DNA of 64,000 nucleotides from Bradyrhizobium sp. WSM1417 (GTDB lineage: Bacteria > Pseudomonadota > Alphaproteobacteria > Rhizobiales > Xanthobacteraceae): positions 3,214,392-3,278,391 of the forward strand of contig NZ_KI911783.1 in the NCBI RefSeq assembly GCF_000515415.1, read 5' to 3'. Shown one piece after another: positions 41,945 through 51,335 of this stretch (the first letter of the stretch is position 1; every line of letters starts with the position of its first letter). The notes under the pieces are model-generated. The model searched no databases. It was given only the letters and a program-made list of their open reading frames with translations, and was not told the origin of the DNA. The translations under genes and the position numbers were made by a program.

Positions 41945-43873
41945 TTACGCGAGCTTGACCGTTTCGGCCTTGACGTCCTTGCCGAGCGCCTCGAACACCT
42001 TGGCGACGATGCCCTTGGCGTCGAGACCGGCACGACCGTACATCGCCGCCGGGGTATCGTGGTCCTGGAACACGTCGGGCAGCACCATGGTGCGGAACCG
42101 CACCAGGCCGCTGTCGAGCGCGCCCTGATCGCTCAGGTACTGCGCAACATGCGAGCCGAAACCGCCGACCGAGCCTTCCTCGATCGTGATCAGGATCTCG
42201 TGGTCGCGCGCGAGCTTGAGCACGAGCTCGGTGTCCAGCGGCTTCATGAAGCGCGCATCCGCGATCGTGGTCGAAAGGCCGTGGGCTGCGAGCTCGTCGG
42301 CGGCCTTCTCGCATTCGGCGAGGCGCGTGCCGAAGGAGAGCAGGGCGATCTTGCTGCCCTGGCGGACGATGCGGCCCTTGCCGATCTCGAGCGGAATGCC
42401 GACTTCGGGCATCTCGATGCCGCGGCCTTCGCCGCGCGGATAGCGCAGCGAGCTCGGACGATCGTTGATCGCGACCTGGGTCGCGACCATGTGCACCAGC
42501 TCGGCTTCGTCGGCGGCGGCCATGATCACCATGTTCGGCAGACAGCCGAGATAGGCGTTGTCGAACGAGCCGGCATGGGTGGCGCCATCGGCGCCGACGA
42601 GGCCGGCGCGGTCAATGGCGAAGCGCACGGGCAGGCTCTGGATCGCGACGTCATGCACGATCTGGTCGTAGCCGCGCTGCAGGAAGGTCGAGTAGATCGC
42701 GCAGAACGGCTTGTAGCCTTCGGTGGCGAGACCGGCGGCGAACGTCACGGCGTGCTGCTCGGCGATGCCGACGTCGAAGGTGCGGTCCGGGAACGCCTTG
42801 TTGAAGATGTCGACGCCGGTGCCCGATGGCATCGCCGCGGTGATGGCGACGATCTTGTCGTCCTTCTCCGCTTCCTTGACGAGGCTCTGGCCGAACACGT
42901 TCTGATAGGCCGGCGCATTCGGCTTGGACTTGGCCTGGGTGCCGGTCGCGACGTCGAACTTGACCACCGCGTGGTACTTGTCGGCGGAAGCTTCCGCCGG
43001 GCCGTAGCCCTTGCCCTTCTGCGTCACGACGTGAACCAGGATCGGGCCGGTCTCCATGTCGCGCACGTTCTTCAGCACGGGCAGGAGATGGTCGAGGTTA
43101 TGGCCGTCGATCGGGCCGACGTAATAGAAGCCGAGTTCCTCGAACAGCGTGCCGCCATCCATCATGAAGCCGCGGGAATATTCCTCGACGCGGTTGGCGC
43201 GGCTGGCGATGATCTTCGGCAAGCGCTTGTTGATCTGCTTGGCCGCATCGCGCAGCGTGCGGTAGGTCTTGCCCGAGTAGAGCCGCGACAGGTAGGCGCT
43301 CATCGCGCCGACCGGCGGTGCGATCGACATGTCGTTGTCGTTGAGGATGACGATCAGGCGCGAGTTCATCGCACCTGCATTGTTCATGGCCTCATAGGCC
43401 ATGCCCGCCGACATCGCGCCGTCACCGATGACGGCGATAACGTTGTTCTTGCCGCCGGAGAGGTCGCGCGCGACCGCCATGCCGAGGCCGGCGGAGATCG
43501 AGGTCGAGGAATGCGCGGCGCCGAACGGATCGTAATCGCTCTCGCTGCGCTTGGTGAAGCCGGACAGGCCGCCGCCGGTGCGCAGCGTGCGGATGCGATC
43601 GCGCCGGCCGGTGAGGATCTTGTGCGGATAGGCCTGGTGGCCGACGTCCCAGATCAGCCGGTCGCGCGGGGTATCGAAGACGTAATGGATCGCAGTGGTG
43701 AGCTCGACCACGCCGAGGCCTGCGCCGAAATGACCGCCGGTCACCGAGACGGCATCGATGGTCTCCTGACGCAGCTCGTCGGCGACCTGGCGAACCTGCT
43801 CGATCTTGAGCTTGCGCAGGTCGTCAGGCGTCCGGATGGTGTCGAGAAGCGGCGTTTTACTGTATGCGTTCAC
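41945..43873 (-). CDS. dxs: 1-deoxy-D-xylulose-5-phosphate synthase
   Basis: 642 residues from GTG 43873 ([13 protein letters not shown]); a TTG 12 nt upstream is the alternative. The family marks are all there: [52 protein letters not shown] (TPP/Mg motif, shortened), [21 protein letters not shown] and [12 protein letters not shown]. It joins pyruvate and glyceraldehyde 3-phosphate, the first step of the MEP isoprenoid pathway. It is unusual in being separated from xseB by almost 600 nt. Confidence 0.97.
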   Translation of the reverse strand: MNAYSKTPLLDTIRTPDDLRKLKIEQVRQVADELRQETIDAVSVTGGHFGAGLGVVELTTAIHYVFDTPRDRLIWDVGHQAYPHKILTGRRDRIRTLRTGGGLSGFTKRSESDYDPFGAAHSSTSISAGLGMAVARDLSGGKNNVIAVIGDGAMSAGMAYEAMNNAGAMNSRLIVILNDNDMSIAPPVGAMSAYLSRLYSGKTYRTLRDAAKQINKRLPKIIASRANRVEEYSRGFMMDGGTLFEELGFYYVGPIDGHNLDHLLPVLKNVRDMETGPILVHVVTQKGKGYGPAEASADKYHAVVKFDVATGTQAKSKPNAPAYQNVFGQSLVKEAEKDDKIVAITAAMPSGTGVDIFNKAFPDRTFDVGIAEQHAVTFAAGLATEGYKPFCAIYSTFLQRGYDQIVHDVAIQSLPVRFAIDRAGLVGADGATHAGSFDNAYLGCLPNMVIMAAADEAELVHMVATQVAINDRPSSLRYPRGEGRGIEMPEVGIPLEIGKGRIVRQGSKIALLSFGTRLAECEKAADELAAHGLSTTIADARFMKPLDTELVLKLARDHEILITIEEGSVGGFGSHVAQYLSDQGALDSGLVRFRTMVLPDVFQDHDTPAAMYGRAGLDAKGIVAKVFEALGKDVKAETVKLA

Positions 43874-44470
43874 GGCGATTTCCAATTTGTCAGCGCCGGA
43901 AGATCGTTCCGGTGCGCGATGGGTTTGCTCAATATCGGCGCAGCGCGAGTCCTTAAACCGTCGGAGCCACCTGCATGGGGCAAAGCCCCGTCTTCAAGCT
44001 TAGGTGAGCTTAAGTGCTCTCCGGTTCAGTCTCTGTGATCCCTGTCACTTAGATCGGCTTCGTCCATCCCAGCCAATTCATCAGCAGTTTGAAGCGCTTG
44101 CTGTCGGTAATAAGTGCCCACGCAAGGCTTACAAAAAGCCACACTCCGCGCAGCTTTACACCAAAGCTTGGGCCAAAGCCAACCCGCTGGGCCAATTACG
44201 GGGCATGCACCTGCAACCCCCGGGCCAAAGTGGTTAATCCCAGCGCCAGTTCAAGAGTTCCAAGCTTGCTCGGTTCCTCGGCAGGTTTTGGAGTGTGAGA
44301 AGCTGTTTTAGACGGGAGTCAGGAGACGATGGGGCCCTCGTGAGGGAATTCCATGATCTCCCGGGCCCGGGTTCCCTGGATCAAAGCAGCCGCAGCGGCC
44401 CGACAGGGACGTGCGATCATGAAAAATTGCGGGTGGCCGATGCATGGATGGGCGGCTTTGAAGGCGGCCC
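43874..44470. other. Long spacer between xseB and dxs
   Basis: 597 nt with no supported gene, less GC-rich than the flanks. Short palindromes occur: GGGGCAAAGCCCC (43977-43989) and CCCGGGCCCGGG near 44360. It presumably carries the dxs promoter, and may hold a small RNA or a decayed gene. Confidence 0.45.
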
Positions 44471-44722
44471 TTACTGGACGTCGAGCGGCGCGGTGCCGGT
44501 GGCCTGGCCGCTGGCATCGGTGGTGATCTTGTCGACGCGCGCCTCGGCCTGGCGCAGCAACTCCTCGCAGCGGCGCTTCAGGGCCTCGCCACGCTCGTAG
44601 ATCGTCACGGATTCCTCGAGCGGCACCTTGCCGTCCTCGAGCCGCTTCACGATGGTTTCGAGCTCCTCGATGGCGCGTTCGAAGGTCAGCCTGGAGACGT
44701 CGATTTGGGTATTTTCGGCCAT
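44471..44722 (-). CDS. xseB: Exodeoxyribonuclease VII small subunit
   Basis: 83 residues from ATG 44722, family-sized. LTFERAIEELETIVKRLEDG, then LEESVTIYERGEALKRRCEELL, the classical XseB helical hairpin. It pairs with XseA (not in the window) to degrade single-stranded DNA. It follows the histone-deacetylase-like gene after 73 nt on the same strand. Confidence 0.95.
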   Translation of the reverse strand: MAENTQIDVSRLTFERAIEELETIVKRLEDGKVPLEESVTIYERGEALKRRCEELLRQAEARVDKITTDASGQATGTAPLDVQ

Positions 44723-44795
44723 ATAAGTTTCCGATTGCCCGATTCGCTTCACGTCGGAGAAAGCAAAGTTTTGCGGGCGCAATGTGGCGGGCGTG

Positions 44796-45725
44796 TCAGG
44801 CGCCCATCAGGGCGCCGACATGCGCCGTAACAGATTCTTTCAGTCCTTGCAGGTCGTAGCCGCCTTCGAGCACAGAAACAACGCGCCCCCCGGCGGTCTT
44901 GTCGGCGAGGTCCATCAGCTTGCGCGTGACCCAGGCATAATCCTCCGCGCGCAAATTCAGGGACGCCAGCGGATCGCGATAATGCGCGTCGAAGCCGGCA
45001 GAGATGACGAGCAGCTCCGGGCTGAATTTTTCGAGCTGCGGCAGGATCAAATTCTCGAACGCGATGCGGAATTCCGGCCCGCCGTCCTCGGAGGCGAGCG
45101 GCGCGTTGACGATGGTGTCGTGGTCGCCGCGCTCGGTCTTGGCACCGGTGCCCGGAAACAGCGGCATCTGGTGTGTCGAGCAGTACATCACGGTCGGGTC
45201 CGACCAGAAGATGTCCTGCGTGCCGTTGCCGTGATGCACGTCGAAATCGACGATGGCCGCGCGCTTGATGCCGTATTTGCGCTGCGCGTGGCGCGCGGCG
45301 ATGGCGACGTTGTCGAAGAAGCAAAAGCCCATCGGCTTGCCGATCTCGGCGTGGTGGCCGGGCGGGCGCACCGCGACGAAGGCGTTGCGATGCTCACCCG
45401 TCATCACCGCTTCGGTCGCAGCGACCGCGCCGCCGACGCCGCGCATCACCGCTTCCCACGTGCCCGGCGACATCGAGGTGTCGCCATCGATATAGACCAG
45501 GCCGCTGGTCGGCGCGATGTGGCGCAGCTCCGTGACGTAGTGCTCGTTGTGGCAGAGCGTGACGAGGTCGAGATCCCCCTCCGGTGCCTGGTCGCGCACC
45601 AGGAACTGGAAGCGCTCATGCGACAGCGCTTCCTCCACTGCGCGCAGGCGGTCCGGCCTTTCAGGGTGTCCCGGCGGCGTGACGTGGTCGAGGCAGGCCT
45701 TGTGGGAGAGGAGAAGCGTACTCAT
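44796..45725 (-). CDS. Histone deacetylase-family amidohydrolase
   Basis: 309 residues. Arginase/deacetylase fold motifs: HPERPDRL, RPPGHHAE, VDFDVHHGNGTQDIF, SAGFDAHYRDPL and VLEGGYDL. Zinc ligands would be Asp and His of DFDVHHG and the Asp of SAGFDAH. Bacterial members deacetylate acetylpolyamines or other small amides rather than histones. It may be co-transcribed with xseB. Confidence 0.92.
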   Translation of the reverse strand: MSTLLLSHKACLDHVTPPGHPERPDRLRAVEEALSHERFQFLVRDQAPEGDLDLVTLCHNEHYVTELRHIAPTSGLVYIDGDTSMSPGTWEAVMRGVGGAVAATEAVMTGEHRNAFVAVRPPGHHAEIGKPMGFCFFDNVAIAARHAQRKYGIKRAAIVDFDVHHGNGTQDIFWSDPTVMYCSTHQMPLFPGTGAKTERGDHDTIVNAPLASEDGGPEFRIAFENLILPQLEKFSPELLVISAGFDAHYRDPLASLNLRAEDYAWVTRKLMDLADKTAGGRVVSVLEGGYDLQGLKESVTAHVGALMGA

Positions 45726-45859
45726 CAGTCGGCCTCATGGGATGCGGGCTCTCGACGTCGCTTGGCGTATCCGGCGCCAAAACGCAAATGCAAAACCCAA
45801 TCTATGCGTTCCCCCGGGAATGGCAAAGGGTGGTCCCGGACCGGTCCGTTTGATCCGGA

Positions 45860-47518
45860 TCAATTCACGCGCAGAATGCGGCTCAGCGGCAGCGGCCCGA
45901 TCGGCCCGTGCGCCCTGAAGAACGCGAACAGCGCGTCGGCGTCGTAGCCGCCATATTGCAGCCCCGTGCCCTGTTTGATGACCGTGAAGCCGTCGCCCCC
46001 GACTGCGAGGTAATCGTTGAGGGTGACGCGGTAGCCGCTTCCGGCTTCGATCGGTCTGCCGTTGAGCGTCATCTTCTCGTTGATCACGCGCTCGCCGTAC
46101 GGCTTCGCCGCATCCCAGGCGTAACTGAACCCGTTCGAGACCTGGAGAATCCGCGGCCGCTTCGGATCGAGCCATTGCTGCTCCAGCATGTCCTTGAGCT
46201 GGTTGCCCGTGAGCGTCATGGTGACGAGCCGGTTGCGAAAAGGCTGGCTGGCGAAAACGTCGCCGAAGGTGATCGCGCCGTTCTCCTTTGGAACGATGTC
46301 GGTGCGGATGCCACCTGGATTGGTGAGCGCGATGACGGCACCGCCGTCCCTGGCGTCCCGGGTCGCGGCGAGCTGCGCGTCCGCAATGACGTCGCCGAGG
46401 GCGCTTTCGCCGGCCTCGTTCGGCACGCGTGACAGCGTCTGCGTCACCGATCCAGCCAGGCGATTGGCGATCGGCGCCGAGAGCCTGTCGTAGGCATCGA
46501 TCAATGCGGTCTGCTCGGGATCCCTGGGCAGCGAAGCATTGGCGACGAGGACATTCTCGGCCTTGGCGCTGGCGACGTCGCGGGTTACAGGATCGAGCTT
46601 GAGATCGATCGCGGTGACCAGCGTACCGTATTTGTCGCCGCTGGTGACGAGCCGCCCGTCGATATCGCAGACATAAGCACGATGAGTGTGGCCGCTGACC
46701 ACGACGTCGACGGCGCGATCGAATTTTTTCACGATGTCGACGATCGGCCCGGTGATGGCAGGGCATTCATTGTAGTCGCCGGCCGGCTCGCCGCCCTGGT
46801 GGATCAGCACCACGATCGCCTCGACCCCGCGCGCCTTCAGCTGCGGCACCAGCGCGTTCACCGTCTCGGCTTCGTCGCGGAATTCGAGGCCCGTGACGCC
46901 CGATGGCGAGACGATGCCCGCGGTCTCCTTCAAGGTCAGCCCGATGAAGGCGATGGGGATGCCCTCGAATTCCCTGATCTCGTAAGGCGGCAGCACGCTC
47001 CTGCCCGTCGCGGTCTCGATGGTAGATGCTGCGAGGTAGTGGAATTTCGCGCCCGTGAAGGGGTGCGGCCCCTGACAGCCGTCGACCGGATGACAGCCCC
47101 CGTTCTGCATCCGCAACAGCTCGGTCTTGCCCTCGTCGAATTCGTGATTGCCGACCGAACTGATCGCGAGCCCCATCATCGAGAGCGACTCGATCGAAGC
47201 CTCGTCGTGGAACATTGCCGACAGGAACGGGCTCGCGCCGATCAGGTCGCCGGCGGCGACGAAGATCGTGTTCTTGTGGCCCTCGCGCAGCTGCTTCACC
47301 AGCGTCGCCATGTATTCGGCACCCCCGGCGGCCACCATCACCTTCCTGGACTTGTCCTCGGGATCACTGATCCGGATGCCGCCCGGCGGCGGGCGCAGAT
47401 TGCCGTGGAAATCGTTGATCGCGAGGATGCGCAGCTCAACGGGCGCTGCGGTTTGGGCGGACGCGGGCAGGCCGGCGAGCGCGAGCGAGAAGACGGTCAG
47501 GCGGAGAACATGTCGCAT
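45860..47518 (-). CDS. Periplasmic 5'-nucleotidase/2',3'-cyclic phosphodiesterase family
   Basis: 552 residues with a signal peptide (cleavage near SASA|Q). The calcineurin-like domain has INDFHGNL, AAGDLIGASPFLS, GNHEFDEGK and SGHTHRAYVCD; the C-terminal 5'-nucleotidase domain starts about residue 340 and includes ALTNPGGIRTDI and GYRVTLNDYLAVGGDGF. It releases phosphate from nucleotides outside the cytoplasm to scavenge P and nucleosides. Monocistronic, with a palindromic repeat before it. Confidence 0.93.
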   Translation of the reverse strand: MRHVLRLTVFSLALAGLPASAQTAAPVELRILAINDFHGNLRPPPGGIRISDPEDKSRKVMVAAGGAEYMATLVKQLREGHKNTIFVAAGDLIGASPFLSAMFHDEASIESLSMMGLAISSVGNHEFDEGKTELLRMQNGGCHPVDGCQGPHPFTGAKFHYLAASTIETATGRSVLPPYEIREFEGIPIAFIGLTLKETAGIVSPSGVTGLEFRDEAETVNALVPQLKARGVEAIVVLIHQGGEPAGDYNECPAITGPIVDIVKKFDRAVDVVVSGHTHRAYVCDIDGRLVTSGDKYGTLVTAIDLKLDPVTRDVASAKAENVLVANASLPRDPEQTALIDAYDRLSAPIANRLAGSVTQTLSRVPNEAGESALGDVIADAQLAATRDARDGGAVIALTNPGGIRTDIVPKENGAITFGDVFASQPFRNRLVTMTLTGNQLKDMLEQQWLDPKRPRILQVSNGFSYAWDAAKPYGERVINEKMTLNGRPIEAGSGYRVTLNDYLAVGGDGFTVIKQGTGLQYGGYDADALFAFFRAHGPIGPLPLSRILRVN

Positions 47519-47562
47519 GGAACCAGACTAGTCGTTCCGCACGAAGATTTCACGAAGCTTTC

Positions 47563-47640
47563 TTCCTTCTCCCCTTGCGGGAGAAGGTGGCGCGAAGCGC
47601 CGGACGAGGGGTTGTCTCCGCAAATTCAAATGTGAATTCT
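47563..47640. repeat. Intergenic repeat with CTTCTCCCC/GGGAGAAG hairpin
   Basis: CTTCTCCCC-TTGC-GGGAGAAGG followed by TGGCGCGAAGCGCC and GAGGGGTTG. This composite hairpin is common in Bradyrhizobium spacers. It lies between the 5'-nucleotidase start and the enoyl-CoA hydratase stop and may terminate the latter. Confidence 0.55.
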
Positions 47641-47666
47641 CCTGCAAGGGGCGAGGGAAAAACAGC

Positions 47667-48428
47667 CTATTTTTTCTTCTTCCTGTTCGCAAACGCGTTG
47701 AAGGCGGCGGTGGCTTCTTCCGACTTCAGCCGCTCACCGAACAAATGGGCCTCCTGATCGATGCGGCGGGTGAGCTCCTCGGATGCCACGCGCAGCAGCT
47801 TGCGCGAGGTCGCGACCGCTTCGGCGGGGAGCCTGCAGATATCGCGCGCCACCTTGCGCGCCTCGACCTCGGTATGCCCCGGCGAGACCACGGTGTTGAC
47901 GAAGCCGGCGGCATGCGCTTCGGCGGCCGTAAAAGTCCGTCCCATCACCAGCATGGCGAAGGCGCGCTGGTAGCCCATCGTGTTCGGCATCAAGAGGCTG
48001 GACGCGCCGACCGGCACGAGCCCGAGATGGATGTAGGGCGCGGAGAAGGTCGCCGCGTTCGAGGCCAGCACATAGTCGCAATGGAACAGCATCACGGTGC
48101 CCATGCCGATCGACGCGCCGTCCACGGCCGCGATCACCGGCTTGGCGTTGAGGGCGAGCGAATAGAGAAACTTGGCGCCGTCCGACAACGTCTCGGGGCG
48201 CGACGTGTCGGCGTGCATGAAATCGTCGATGTCGTCGCCGGCGGTGAACACGCCGGAGCCGCCGGTGATGATCATGCAGCGGATATCGGGATTGTTCTGC
48301 GCGGTGTCGATCGCGCGGCTCATCTCCCGATACATGTCCTGCGTGATCGCGTTCTTCTTGCTCGGGCGACGCAGGGTGATCACGCGCGTTCCGCGCTCTT
48401 CGGTGACGATGATGTTGCCATTCGGCAT
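47667..48428 (-). CDS. Enoyl-CoA hydratase/isomerase
   Basis: 253 residues from ATG 48428 (MPNGNIIVTE); a start at 48461 is possible. Crotonase fold: GSGVFTAGDDIDDF (oxyanion hole), KPVIAAVDGASIGMGTVMLF, and LVPVGASSLLMP. The second catalytic Glu is not obvious, so it may be an isomerase or unusual hydratase. It ends in KKKK. The spacer at its start side (48429-48674) holds no gene. Confidence 0.85.
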   Translation of the reverse strand: MPNGNIIVTEERGTRVITLRRPSKKNAITQDMYREMSRAIDTAQNNPDIRCMIITGGSGVFTAGDDIDDFMHADTSRPETLSDGAKFLYSLALNAKPVIAAVDGASIGMGTVMLFHCDYVLASNAATFSAPYIHLGLVPVGASSLLMPNTMGYQRAFAMLVMGRTFTAAEAHAAGFVNTVVSPGHTEVEARKVARDICRLPAEAVATSRKLLRVASEELTRRIDQEAHLFGERLKSEEATAAFNAFANRKKKK

Positions 48429-48674
48429 GAGGGGCCCCTGCGGTCGCCGCGATACTGACATTGGCTGGACTCGCGAAACGTCAGCCTACATCATCTTGCA
48501 GGCGTGCCAATGCGCTGGCTCGACCTTTTGAAGACCGAATTCGCGTGAGACGGGCGCATCACGCTCCCCGCCGTGCCGCGCGCTGCATCAATCAGCCCCC
48601 TTTTTCATTTGAAAAACCCCTGGTTGTGGTGCACGATCGGCTCGCGCCGTTCCATTTGGCCGATTGCCCGATTG

Positions 48675-49916
48675 ATGATTGCCGCTACGCGTGTTGACGA
48701 ATCCTCGCTGCACTACCGCGGCTGGCGCGTCGTGCTGGCCTGCTTCCTGATGGCTTTCTTCATGTTCGGCTTCGGCCTGTACGGCCAGGGCGTCTATCTC
48801 GCCGAACTGCAGCGCGCCCATGGCTGGCCGGGCACGCTGGTTTCCGCGGCCAGCACCTTCTCCTTTCTGCTGACTGCCGTGCTCGTCATCTTCACCGACG
48901 ATCTGCTCGCCCGCATCGGGTTGCGGTCGCTGATCCTGTGCGGCCTGTCGGCGCTCGGCGCTTCGACGGTGCTGCTGGCGGTGCTGCAGACGCCGTGGCA
49001 GCTCTATCTCGCCTATGCGCTGATGTCGGTCGGCTGGACCGGCATGGGTACGGTGGTGATCGCGACCGTGCTGAACTCCTGGTTCGAACGGCGCCGCGGG
49101 CTCGCGCTCAGCCTCGCCTACAACGGCGCAACCTGCGGCGGCATCGTCCTCGTGCCGCTGCTGCTGACGCTGAGCGGCAGCATCGGTTTCCGTTCCGCGA
49201 TGCTGGCGGCCACGCTGGCGATGGTGGTGCTGGTGCTGCCGGTGGTGGTCATCTTCACCGGCTGGCGGACCGAAATGTCGCCGACGCCGGGCGAGAATTC
49301 ATCCGCTGGCGGCACCGCCGTGCCTGCGGTTCACTCGCGCAAGACGCTGCTCGCCAACGCGGCGTTCTGGACCATGGTGCTGCCGATCGCGATCGCGCTG
49401 CTGGCGCAGATGGGATTCATCATCCACCAGGTGACGTTCCTCGAACCGCTGATCGGCCGCGCCAGTGCGGGCCTTGCCGTCACCATCATGGCGGCGATGG
49501 CGGTGGTCGGGCGCCTGTCGCTCGGCCTGTTCGTGGACCGGCTCGATCCGCGGCTCGCCTGCGCGGCATCGATGACGAGCCAGGCGGCGGCGCTGTTCGT
49601 GCTTCTGCAAACCACGAACCCGACCGTGCTGCTCGTGTGCTGCGCCGTCTACGGTTTCTCGATCGGCAACATGATCACGTTCTCGCCCTTGATCATCCAG
49701 CGCGAGATCGGCGCTGGGGCCTTCGCCGCCGCGATGGGACTGGGCACCTCGATCAGCGGCATCGTCAGCGCCTTCGGCCCCGGTATCGTCGGCCTCGTGC
49801 GCAGCGTAACCGGCGATTACACGAGCGCGTTTGCGATGTGCGTGGTGCTCGATCTGGTGGCGGCGGGCGTTGTGCTATGGCGGCCGGGGAGACGTACGAA
49901 GCTCGCAGCTTCGTAG
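48675..49916 (+). CDS. MFS transporter (monocarboxylate/oxalate-type)
   Basis: 413 residues from ATG 48675; no clear ribosome site. Twelve membrane helices; the conserved Asp/Arg loop is GLFVDRLDPR (second half), and LNSWFERRRGLALSLAYNGATCGG (shortened) marks the OFA/MCT-like subgroup. It probably imports or exports an organic anion. The C terminus is short and basic. Confidence 0.85.
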   Translation: MIAATRVDESSLHYRGWRVVLACFLMAFFMFGFGLYGQGVYLAELQRAHGWPGTLVSAASTFSFLLTAVLVIFTDDLLARIGLRSLILCGLSALGASTVLLAVLQTPWQLYLAYALMSVGWTGMGTVVIATVLNSWFERRRGLALSLAYNGATCGGIVLVPLLLTLSGSIGFRSAMLAATLAMVVLVLPVVVIFTGWRTEMSPTPGENSSAGGTAVPAVHSRKTLLANAAFWTMVLPIAIALLAQMGFIIHQVTFLEPLIGRASAGLAVTIMAAMAVVGRLSLGLFVDRLDPRLACAASMTSQAAALFVLLQTTNPTVLLVCCAVYGFSIGNMITFSPLIIQREIGAGAFAAAMGLGTSISGIVSAFGPGIVGLVRSVTGDYTSAFAMCVVLDLVAAGVVLWRPGRRTKLAAS

Positions 49917-49935
49917 TTTGTCCCACACACTCGGT

Positions 49936-49952
49936 GTCATCGCCCGACTTGA
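49936..49952. repeat. Left part of palindromic repeat interrupted by the IS
   Basis: GTCATCGCCCGACTTGA lies directly before the IS481 element. Its continuation CTTGACCGGGCGATCCAGTA resumes at 51224. Without the IS the repeat would read CGCCCG-ACTTGA-CCGGGCG, a stem-loop. Confidence 0.75.
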
Positions 49953-51223
49953 TGTTTAGACCGGAGACATAGCTGACGCTTGTTCGGACACATCACTGAC
50001 AGGTTGGCCACTGGTCAAGTCGATTGATGCGACCTGCCAACTGGCGAAGAAGATTCCGTAATGGCCGTCGCGGTCGAGCGGTCGGATGGCGAGCCGCTCG
50101 CCGCAGAAGGCTTGTGGGACTTTCCACATTTGCCCCTGGAAGGAGATGTAACTCCGAGTCGAGGAGACGGTGCGAACGATCTCTCCGGCATCGTATTGGA
50201 CCTGCGGAACTCGTTCCGGCATGGCGCGAGAACTTGGCCGGTAGCGATCGGCGGGGACCCCCATGCCGAGACTTTCATGAGGCCGTTCCAGATTGTAGAG
50301 CATGCGCCAGCTATCGAGGGCGTGTTGGACTTCCGCCAGAGTGCGGAACGCGCGCAGAGCAAACACTTCCGCGTTCAGGCTGCGATGGAAGCGTTCATTC
50401 TTGCCCCGGCCCTGGGGATGGCGCGGCCTGGCATGCACCACCCTAATGCCAAGCTTGAGTAGCCAAACCTTCAGCGCGGTCCAGCGGACGCCAGACGTAT
50501 CACCCCAAGGGGAGCCATTGTCGATGTAGAAGGCCTCCGGCAGGCCATAACGGCGGAAGGTATCGATCAGATGCTTCTGCACGGCGGGACGCTGCTCGTT
50601 GGCGCATGCCTCCAGACACACGGCATAGCGCGAGTGATCGTCGACCATGGTCAGCGGATGACAACGCGTTCCGTTGGCAAGGGGCATGTGGCCCTTGAAG
50701 TCCATCTGCCACAGCTGATTGGGCGCCTCCTTCTCAAAGCGATGGCCTGGAGGGCTCGGCGGGGCCTTCTCACTTGGCTTGATCCGCTCGTTCCGGCACA
50801 GGATCTGATGGACCGTCGAAGGCACAGGCACAGCCTGGCATTCGCGCTTTAGGCAATGGGCAATCTTGCGCGCCCCCCAGGCTGGATGCTGGTCACGCAC
50901 AGCCAAAACCTGCGCCTCCACAGCAGGCTCGCTGCGTTTGGGCATCCGCTTCGGACGACGGGGCTGATCCGCCAGTTCATGGTCGCCAGCCTGCCAGCGC
51001 CTCAGCCATTTGTAGCCCACATCAGGACTGATCCCGAACCGCCGGCACAGCTCTCGCCGGTTCGTTCCCTCCTGCAAGGCAAGTCGCACGAACTCTCGTC
51101 GTTGATCCATCACCGACACCTCGTTCCAGGGCATGGACGGCCTCCCGAATCGACCAGACCAGCCCATTTTGATGTGTCAGCTATGTCTCCGAACACCTGT
51201 CAGTGATCTGTCCGGTCTAAACA
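49953..51223 (-). mobile_element. IS481-family insertion sequence, complete
   Basis: A 1271-bp element. Both ends begin with TGTTTAGACCGGA (inverted). It is flanked by a 5-bp direct repeat CTTGA (49948-49952 and 51224-51228). At each end two related 17-bp motifs of the form YCGGASASATMRCTGAC are spaced 23 bp apart (49961-49977 and 49984-50000; 51215-51199 and 51192-51176), presumably transposase sites. One full-length transposase gene. All parts look intact, so it may be recently inserted and active. Confidence 0.9.
49956..51134 (-). CDS. IS481-family DDE transposase
   Basis: 392 residues from ATG 51134 (MPWNEVSVMDQRREF), the family's usual start. The N-terminal HTH (about 10-60; ELCRRFGISPDVGYKWLRRW) leads to an rve integrase core: D in LWQMDFKGH, D in FYIDNGSPWG and E in GKNERFHRSLN, the DDE triad. 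The stop codon TAA lies within the left terminal repeat. It catalyses cut or copy of the surrounding element. Confidence 0.95.
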   Translation of the reverse strand: MPWNEVSVMDQRREFVRLALQEGTNRRELCRRFGISPDVGYKWLRRWQAGDHELADQPRRPKRMPKRSEPAVEAQVLAVRDQHPAWGARKIAHCLKRECQAVPVPSTVHQILCRNERIKPSEKAPPSPPGHRFEKEAPNQLWQMDFKGHMPLANGTRCHPLTMVDDHSRYAVCLEACANEQRPAVQKHLIDTFRRYGLPEAFYIDNGSPWGDTSGVRWTALKVWLLKLGIRVVHARPRHPQGRGKNERFHRSLNAEVFALRAFRTLAEVQHALDSWRMLYNLERPHESLGMGVPADRYRPSSRAMPERVPQVQYDAGEIVRTVSSTRSYISFQGQMWKVPQAFCGERLAIRPLDRDGHYGIFFASWQVASIDLTSGQPVSDVSEQASAMSPV

Positions 51224-51313
51224 CTTGACCGGGCGATCCAGTAATCCGAGACGTCTGTAGTCTATCGAGAAGCCGCTGCGTACTGGATTCCCCGCCTTCG
51301 CGGGGAATGACAG
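51224..51313. repeat. Right part of repeat interrupted by the IS; composite repeat copy 2
   Basis: CTTGACCGGGCGATCCAGTA and then TACTGGATTCCCCGCCTTCG, with the hairpin CCCCGCCTTCGCGGGG. It matches copy 1 (13311-13390) in the GATCCAGTA...TACTGGAT layout. Confidence 0.65.
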
Positions 51314-51335
51314 TGAGGAGGAGGGTAGGCCTCAC

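Noticed and set aside
42059..44038. 659-codon plus-strand open frame
   Set aside because: It is antisense to dxs, which has every family motif. The frame is a GC-rich shadow with low-complexity His/Arg/Asp-rich translation.
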